Positions 59,740 to 64,000 of a stretch of DNA of 64,000 nt are shown in pieces. The translations under genes and the position numbers were made by a program. The stretch is taken from contig NZ_RJAC01000001.1 of NCBI RefSeq assembly GCF_003999975.1, forward strand, positions 1,302,001-1,366,000. The letters run 5' to 3'. The notes under the pieces were generated by a model, which was not told where the DNA came from, did not search any database, and saw only the letters and a list, made by a program, of their open reading frames with translations. Origin of the DNA: Actinoplanes solisilvae (GTDB lineage Bacteria > Actinomycetota > Actinomycetes > Mycobacteriales > Micromonosporaceae). How positions within the stretch are numbered: the stretch's first letter is position 1; the number at the start of each line of letters is the position of its first letter.

Positions 59740-60305
59740 AGGTATTGCCCGGTGCGGCCGTCGGTCGCGGTCTGCGGGCCGGGCTGGCCGGGCATGCCGG
59801 GCAGCGAGCCCATCGGCAGGGCGGGCCTCCCGTGACCGCCGCGCATCTGCTCGAGCTGAAGGCGCGCGGCCATCTGCTGGGCGACCAGCGCGGCCTGGAT
59901 GCCGTGGAAGAGGCCCTCGAGCCAGCCGACGAGCTGAGCCTGGGCGATGCGCAGCTCGGACTCGCTGGGCGGGGTCTCACCCTCGAACGGCAGCGAGAGA
60001 CGCTCGAGCTCTTCACGCAGCTCGGGGGCGAGACCGTCCTCAAGCTCGGTGATCGAACGCTGGTGGATCTCGCGGAGCCGGCTGCGGCTGGCCTCGTCGA
60101 GCGGCGCGGCGCGAACCTCTTCGAGCAACTGCTTGATCATGCTGCCGATGCGCATGACCTTGGCCGGCTGCTCGATCAGGTTGCCCGGCTCCTCGGGGTT
60201 GACCGTCCCGTCGGCCTCCATGGTGCCCAGCGGGCGACCGTCGGGGCCGACCACGATGACGGAGCCGTCTTCCTGCTTCTCCGAGGTGCGCTTCTCGTCG
60301 GTCAT
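59736..60305 (-). CDS. bpa: Bacterial proteasome activator Bpa
   Basis: A 189-residue protein matching mycobacterial Bpa/PafE, an ATP-independent ring that opens the 20S proteasome gate. The N-terminus is hydrophilic and disordered, the centre holds four helices (IGSMIKQLLEEVRAAPLDE, SRLREIHQRSITELEDGL and QLVGWLEGLFHGIQAALVA), and the C-terminus ends GRTGQYL. The GQYL tail is the proteasome-docking motif. The ATG at 60303-60305 (MTDEKRTSE) was chosen over longer frames. Presence of Bpa implies a 20S proteasome elsewhere in the genome. Confidence 0.96.
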   Translation of the reverse strand: MTDEKRTSEKQEDGSVIVVGPDGRPLGTMEADGTVNPEEPGNLIEQPAKVMRIGSMIKQLLEEVRAAPLDEASRSRLREIHQRSITELEDGLAPELREELERLSLPFEGETPPSESELRIAQAQLVGWLEGLFHGIQAALVAQQMAARLQLEQMRGGHGRPALPMGSLPGMPGQPGPQTATDGRTGQYL

Positions 60306-60373
60306 GCGGTCCATCTTCCCGCACGGCCTCCACTCATTCGCCAGCGCCCATGCCTTGTTCATAGTGTCCGCGG

Positions 60374-61201
60374 TCACGGCCTCAGCTCGGCGACGGCGCA
60401 CTTCACGCTGCCTCCGCCGCGCTTGAGTTCGGACAGATCGATGTGCACGGGCAGATAACCGGCCGCGCGCACCTTGTCGCCCATCGCCGTCGCCTCGGTG
60501 TTCAGGATCACGTGCCGGCCGTCGCTGACCAGGTTCAGCCCGAAGGCCTCGGCGTCGGTCCGGTCGGCTATCACCGCGTCCGGGAAGAGCTGGGCGAGCA
60601 CGCGCTGCGAGGCGGGCGAGAACGCGTCGGGATAGTAGGTGACGTGGCGGTCGTCGAGGGCGGCGAGCGCGGTGTCCAGGTGATAGAAGGCCGGGTCGAC
60701 CAGGCGCAGCGAGATCACCGGGCGGCCGAGCACGTCCTGCGCCTCGGCGTGCGCAGCCGGGTCGGTGCGGAACCCGTAGCCGGCCAGGACCAGACCGCCG
60801 TACGCCCCGGGCAGGTAGGCGAAGTCACCCTCGCCCTCGTTGATGTGCTCGGGACCGCTGAAGCGCCAGCCCTGACCGGTGTAGAACTCGCGGTGCGCGT
60901 CGGCCTCGGCGCCGCGCTCGGGATGACGGAAGCGCGCGCCGTAGACCGTGCCGTCGACCGAGAAGGCGCCGTTCGCGGCGTAGACCATGTCGGGCAGGCC
61001 GGCCACGGCGTCGAGCACGTGCACCCGGTGCCCGAGGTCGCCGAGCGTGTCGTGCAGGATCTGCCACTGTTTGAGCGCCAGGGCGGCGTCGACGGGGACC
61101 GTCGTGTCCATCCACGGGTTGATGGCGTACTGGACCGTGAAATGCTGCGGAGGACACATGAGGTATGTCCGGTTTCGCGGCAGGCGCTCGCTGTGGTTCA
61201 T
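60374..61201 (-). CDS. ddaH: N(G),N(G)-dimethylarginine dimethylaminohydrolase (dimethylargininase)
   Basis: A 275-residue enzyme of the guanidino-modifying fold that cleaves methylated arginine to citrulline and methylamines. YLMCPPQHFTVQYAINPWMD (N-terminal block), FSVDGTVYGARFRHPER, EGEGDFAYL and the catalytic Cys268 in GGGSVKCAVAEL are the DDAH/amidinotransferase signatures. TACGCT on the minus strand at 61209-61214 lies 7 bases before the ATG at 61199-61201. It is divergent from an Lrp-family regulator, which likely controls it. A related amidinotransferase activity cannot be ruled out. Confidence 0.9.
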   Translation of the reverse strand: MNHSERLPRNRTYLMCPPQHFTVQYAINPWMDTTVPVDAALALKQWQILHDTLGDLGHRVHVLDAVAGLPDMVYAANGAFSVDGTVYGARFRHPERGAEADAHREFYTGQGWRFSGPEHINEGEGDFAYLPGAYGGLVLAGYGFRTDPAAHAEAQDVLGRPVISLRLVDPAFYHLDTALAALDDRHVTYYPDAFSPASQRVLAQLFPDAVIADRTDAEAFGLNLVSDGRHVILNTEATAMGDKVRAAGYLPVHIDLSELKRGGGSVKCAVAELRP

Positions 61202-61268
61202 GAGCTAGAGCGTAGGTAGGCTGCGATGCACGAAACAGCTAGAAGTCTTGCCTGTTGGAGGCGAATCG

Positions 61269-61727
61269 TTGCAATTGGACGCCGTTGATCAGCGAATCGT
61301 TGCGTTGCTGGTGGCCGACGCCCGTTCGTCGTACGCCGAGATCGGCGCGAAGGTCTCGCTCTCCGCTCCGGCGGTCAAGCGACGTGTCGACCGACTTCGA
61401 TCGAGTGGGGTGATCAAGGGGTTCACCACGGTCGTCGACCCGGCCGCGATCGGGTGGACGACCGAGGCCTTCGTCGAGCTGTTCTGCACCGGGCGCACGA
61501 CTCCGGCCCAGATCACCGTGGCCACCCGGCGGCATCCCGAGGTCGTCGGGGCGTACACGGTCTCGGGTGAGGCTGATGCCCTGGTGCACCTGCGTGCGGC
61601 GGACATCGGCCACCTCGAGCAGGCCCTCGAACGGTTGCGCGCCGAGTCGTTCGTGACCTCGACCCGCAGCATGATCGTCCTGTCCCGGCTGGTCGAGACC
61701 CCGACCGCGGTTCCCGCTCCGGAGTGA
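61269..61727 (+). CDS. Lrp/AsnC family transcriptional regulator
   Basis: A 152-residue regulator. The N-terminal helix-turn-helix is LDAVDQRIVALLVADARSSYAEIGAKVSLSAPAVKRRVDRL in outline, and the C-terminal RAM/ACT-like domain with VVGAYTVSGEADALVHL binds an amino acid. TTG at 61269 was chosen because GGAGG (61257-61261) is spaced 7 bases from it; the TTG at 61248 lies upstream of that site. It is divergent from the dimethylargininase gene, 67 bases apart, so it probably regulates it in response to arginine or a derivative. Confidence 0.9.
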   Translation: MQLDAVDQRIVALLVADARSSYAEIGAKVSLSAPAVKRRVDRLRSSGVIKGFTTVVDPAAIGWTTEAFVELFCTGRTTPAQITVATRRHPEVVGAYTVSGEADALVHLRAADIGHLEQALERLRAESFVTSTRSMIVLSRLVETPTAVPAPE

Positions 61728-61767
61728 ACCCGGGAACCCGGCCGTCGGCGAGCGCGTCCAACCGGAC

Positions 61768-63609
61768 ATGTCGCGTCGATCCTGGTTCCTGGCCGCACTG
61801 GCCGTCCTGCCGCTGGCCGGTTGCACCGGGTCGGCCCCGTCCGGCCCAAGGCCGTCGACCGCCGCCGCCCCGGCCCTCAAGCTCGTCGCCTTCGACTCGT
61901 GCGCCGAGCTCGAGAAGGAGTTGCGCGCGGCCACCCGGCTCAGCCACGCGGCGGGTGAACATCCCTCGGGCGCCATCCCACCCAACGTGCGCACGGCGAT
62001 CCCCGACGGCGCCGCGGCCGACGCCGCCGGAGCACCGTCGGCCTCCGGCACCAACGTGCACGAGGCGGGGGTCGACGAGCCCGACATCGTGAAGACCAAC
62101 GGACGGCAGATCGTCACCATCTCGGGCGGCGTCCTGCGCGTGGTCGACACCGTGACCCGGGTCCAGACCGGAAAGCTCGACCTTCTCGTCGGGTCGTTCG
62201 GCGAACCCGAGCTGCTGCTGTCGGGCAACCGGGCGCTGGTGCTGGCCGACGGGGGCGGCGGCTCCCCGCTGCGCGACGACACCCGCATGATCCGGCCGTC
62301 GAACGGACGCTCCGAGATCCTGCTCGTCGACCTGGCCGACGGCCCGCCCAAGCTGCTCGGACGCTATCGCGGTGACGGCCGGCTGGTCGACGCTCGGCAG
62401 CACGGCAACGTCGCCCGGGTGGTGATCAGCAGCAGCCCGGCGATCCGGTTCCCGTTCCGCGGTGACCCCGTCCCCGAGAACGTCATGCAGGACGACCGCG
62501 ACACCATCGACACGGCCCCGGTCGACGCCTGGCTGCCCGGTTGGGACATCACCACCGACGGGCGTACGACCAAGGGGCAGCTCGACTGCGCGGCGGTGAG
62601 CCGGCCGGAGTCGTACTCGGGCATGGCGATGCTGCGGGTGCTCTCGTTCGACCTGAACGCGGCCGCGCTCGATGACGGGGATCCGGTCGCGGTGGTCGCC
62701 GACGGGGACGCGGTCTACGGCAGCGCCGACGGCCTCTACATCGCGAACAACCAGAGCTGGCGGATGAACGCGGTCGCGGACTCAGCACGGATCGCACCGC
62801 CGGACGGCACCGACATCTACAAGTTCAGCCTGCCGCCGGTGGGGAAGCCGGCCTACGTGGCGTCGGGCAAGATCCCGGGACGCCTGCTCAACCAATACTC
62901 GATGTCCGAGTGGGACGGCCATCTGCGCGTGGCCACGACGAGCTGGAAGAACGACGCCTCGGCGGTGCGGGTGCTGCGCGAGAAGGACGGCAAGCTCGTC
63001 GAAGTGGGCGCGGCCGAAGGGCTGGGCAAGGGTGAGCGCATCTACTCCGTACGGTTCCTCGGGCCCCGCGGCTACGTGGTGACCTTCCGCCAGACCGATC
63101 CGCTCTACAGCCTCGACCTCGCGAACCCGGCCCGCCCCCGGGTGACCGGCGAACTGAAGATCACGGGCTACTCCGCGCACCTGCAACCCGTGGGGGAGAA
63201 CCGGCTGGTCGGCATCGGGCAGGAGGCGACGTCGACCGGGGCGCCGACCGGCTTGCAGGTCTCGCTCTTCGACGTGTCCGATCCCGCGGCGCCGAAACGT
63301 CTCGACCAGCACCTGGTGAAGGGCGGCCAGTCCGAGGCCGAGGCCGACCCGCACGCCCTGCTGTGGTGGCCGTCGGCCGGCCTGCTGGTGCTGCCGCTCG
63401 CGGACGCCAAGGCCGACGGCGCGCTGGCCTTGCGCATCACCGGCGACCGGCTGGAGAAGGCCACCCGGCTCGCTCCCGCGACGACGCAGGCGGGCCCGAT
63501 GCGCCGGGCTGTCGTGGTCGGCGACGCACTCTGGTCGGTGACCGACGGCGGTCTGCTCGCCTCGAACCTGTCCACCCTGGACCGTGTCGCCTGGGTCGCC
63601 CTCAAGTAG
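61768..63609 (+). CDS. Secreted beta-propeller lipoprotein
   Basis: A 613-residue lipoprotein. The signal peptide ends in LAGC (residues 16-19). The mature protein is of the Beta_propel family: AGVDEPDIVKTNGRQIVTI, SRPESYSGMAMLRVLSFDLN, IYKFSLP and LNQYSMSEWDGHLRVATT are its conserved blocks, in repeated beta-strands. Family members are thought to be protease-related or sensor-like, but no catalytic residues are established. The ATG at 61768 lies 40 bases after the Lrp stop. Its terminator follows at 63630. Confidence 0.92.
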   Translation: MSRRSWFLAALAVLPLAGCTGSAPSGPRPSTAAAPALKLVAFDSCAELEKELRAATRLSHAAGEHPSGAIPPNVRTAIPDGAAADAAGAPSASGTNVHEAGVDEPDIVKTNGRQIVTISGGVLRVVDTVTRVQTGKLDLLVGSFGEPELLLSGNRALVLADGGGGSPLRDDTRMIRPSNGRSEILLVDLADGPPKLLGRYRGDGRLVDARQHGNVARVVISSSPAIRFPFRGDPVPENVMQDDRDTIDTAPVDAWLPGWDITTDGRTTKGQLDCAAVSRPESYSGMAMLRVLSFDLNAAALDDGDPVAVVADGDAVYGSADGLYIANNQSWRMNAVADSARIAPPDGTDIYKFSLPPVGKPAYVASGKIPGRLLNQYSMSEWDGHLRVATTSWKNDASAVRVLREKDGKLVEVGAAEGLGKGERIYSVRFLGPRGYVVTFRQTDPLYSLDLANPARPRVTGELKITGYSAHLQPVGENRLVGIGQEATSTGAPTGLQVSLFDVSDPAAPKRLDQHLVKGGQSEAEADPHALLWWPSAGLLVLPLADAKADGALALRITGDRLEKATRLAPATTQAGPMRRAVVVGDALWSVTDGGLLASNLSTLDRVAWVALK

Positions 63610-63629
63610 GCGGCCCCGCTCAGCCGGGA

Positions 63630-63679
63630 CTTGCCCTGTCCGGTCCGCACTTCAGCCCCGCGCGACCGGACCGGGCAAG
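63630..63679. terminator. Terminator between convergent genes
   Basis: CTTGCCC with TCCGGTC (63630-63646) pairs with GACCGGA and GGGCAAG (63664-63679), interrupted by a two-base internal loop, around a loop of about 17 bases. It lies 20 bases after the propeller lipoprotein stop and 10 bases beyond the end of the YbjN gene. Confidence 0.65.
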
Positions 63680-63689
63680 CCCCCTGCCT

Positions 63690-64000
63690 CTACAAATACA
63701 TGCCCGTACGGTGGTCGTCGGCCGGCTCCTTGGCGGGGGCCGGCTTGTCGCCCTCGACGAAGAACCGCTTGCCGCCGAATTCCCCGTGCAGCCGGTCGTC
63801 GAGCTCGTCGGCGAGACCGGTCATCACCTGCACGGCCAGCATCAGGTGGGTGGCCTGGAAGTTGCGGCCGAAGACCGGGACGGACGCCCAGACCGTGTCC
63901 GACGCGCAGTAGAGCCGGCCGATCGGCATCCGGTTGGTCAGCTCGGACAACTTCACGTAGAGCAGCTCGGTCGGCTCGACCTCGGTAAGGAGCGGCGAGA
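63690..64000 (-). CDS. YbjN domain-containing protein (partial, start beyond the window)
   Basis: The minus strand is open from the stop at 63690-63692 to the right edge, about 103 codons, with no clear start inside. MPIGRLYCASDTVWASVPVFG and HLMLAVQVMTGLADELDDRLHGEFGG (outlined) are the YbjN/type III chaperone-like pattern. The C-terminus DDHRTGMYL is polar. Such proteins are small and cytoplasmic with unknown role in actinobacteria, sometimes next to glycosyltransferase or mycothiol genes. The missing N-terminus lies to the right. Confidence 0.82.
   Translation of the reverse strand, partial: SPLLTEVEPTELLYVKLSELTNRMPIGRLYCASDTVWASVPVFGRNFQATHLMLAVQVMTGLADELDDRLHGEFGGKRFFVEGDKPAPAKEPADDHRTGMYL

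Noticed and set aside
1..64000. CRISPR arrays, insertion sequences, prophage or plasmid features
   Set aside because: No repeat-spacer pattern, transposase, integrase, terminal inverted repeats or phage structural genes were seen.

Overview
The window is high-GC DNA from an actinomycete. GTG starts are frequent, -10 elements often lie 6-8 bases before a start codon (leaderless transcripts), and there is a bacterial proteasome activator, an EccB-type secretion protein, a SoxR regulator and NlpC/P60 and LCP cell-wall proteins. Protein resemblances and remnants of secreted lectin-type proteins suggest the family Micromonosporaceae (Actinoplanes-like), but that is inference. It reads as ordinary chromosome: no insertion sequence, prophage or CRISPR array was seen, and there is one tRNA gene, tRNA-Ser(TGA).

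Layout. 1-8 kb: a partial GT-C type membrane protein, a methyltransferase, a PEBP protein, a broken GAF histidine kinase, an NlpC/P60 hydrolase, a quinone oxidoreductase, a decayed ricin-lectin remnant and the tRNA. 8-16 kb: a lipoprotein, an orphan DNA methyltransferase, soxR divergent from a split transketolase, a thiolase, a rhomboid protease and a cyclophilin. 16-24 kb: an orphan EccB, a CorA transporter and a PLP aminotransferase divergent from a three-gene overlapping operon (cytidylyltransferase, glycerol-1-phosphate dehydrogenase, CDP-alcohol phosphotransferase), then a hydrolase-TetR pair with a clear operator. 24-30 kb: an arylsulfotransferase-like Tat protein, a GT4 glycosyltransferase divergent from an Fpg/Nei glycosylase, and an undecaprenyl sugar-phosphate transferase followed by a regular array of DnaA-box-like motifs. 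30-45 kb: a LytS/LytTR system, a secreted polyester hydrolase of the cutinase/PETase family, an OmpR-type two-component system with a DUF4173-like membrane protein, two sodium:solute symporter modules each with a small membrane partner, an ABC exporter and an LCP protein. 45-64 kb: mostly housekeeping (rhodanese, GDPD, histidine kinase, DUF5926, GH16-like protein, arginine deiminase, ACT protein, pheA, AIM24, metallopeptidase, OsmC, serS, two HAD phosphatases, bpa, dimethylargininase with an Lrp regulator, a beta-propeller lipoprotein and a partial YbjN protein).

How genes work together. The strongest candidate for an undescribed system is the operon at 20143-22626. It could make sn-glycerol 1-phosphate (the archaeal enantiomer), activate it with CTP and transfer it to an unknown alcohol or lipid. 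Other linked sets are SoxR with a transketolase (possible redox control of the pentose phosphate pathway), arginine deiminase and dimethylargininase (both yield citrulline), and a cluster of envelope-polymer enzymes (GT4, sugar-phosphate transferase, LCP).

Limits. Everything here is read by eye from the sequence. Family names rest on recognised motifs, not on database searches, and start codons were chosen from Shine-Dalgarno spacing, overlaps or leaderless promoters.
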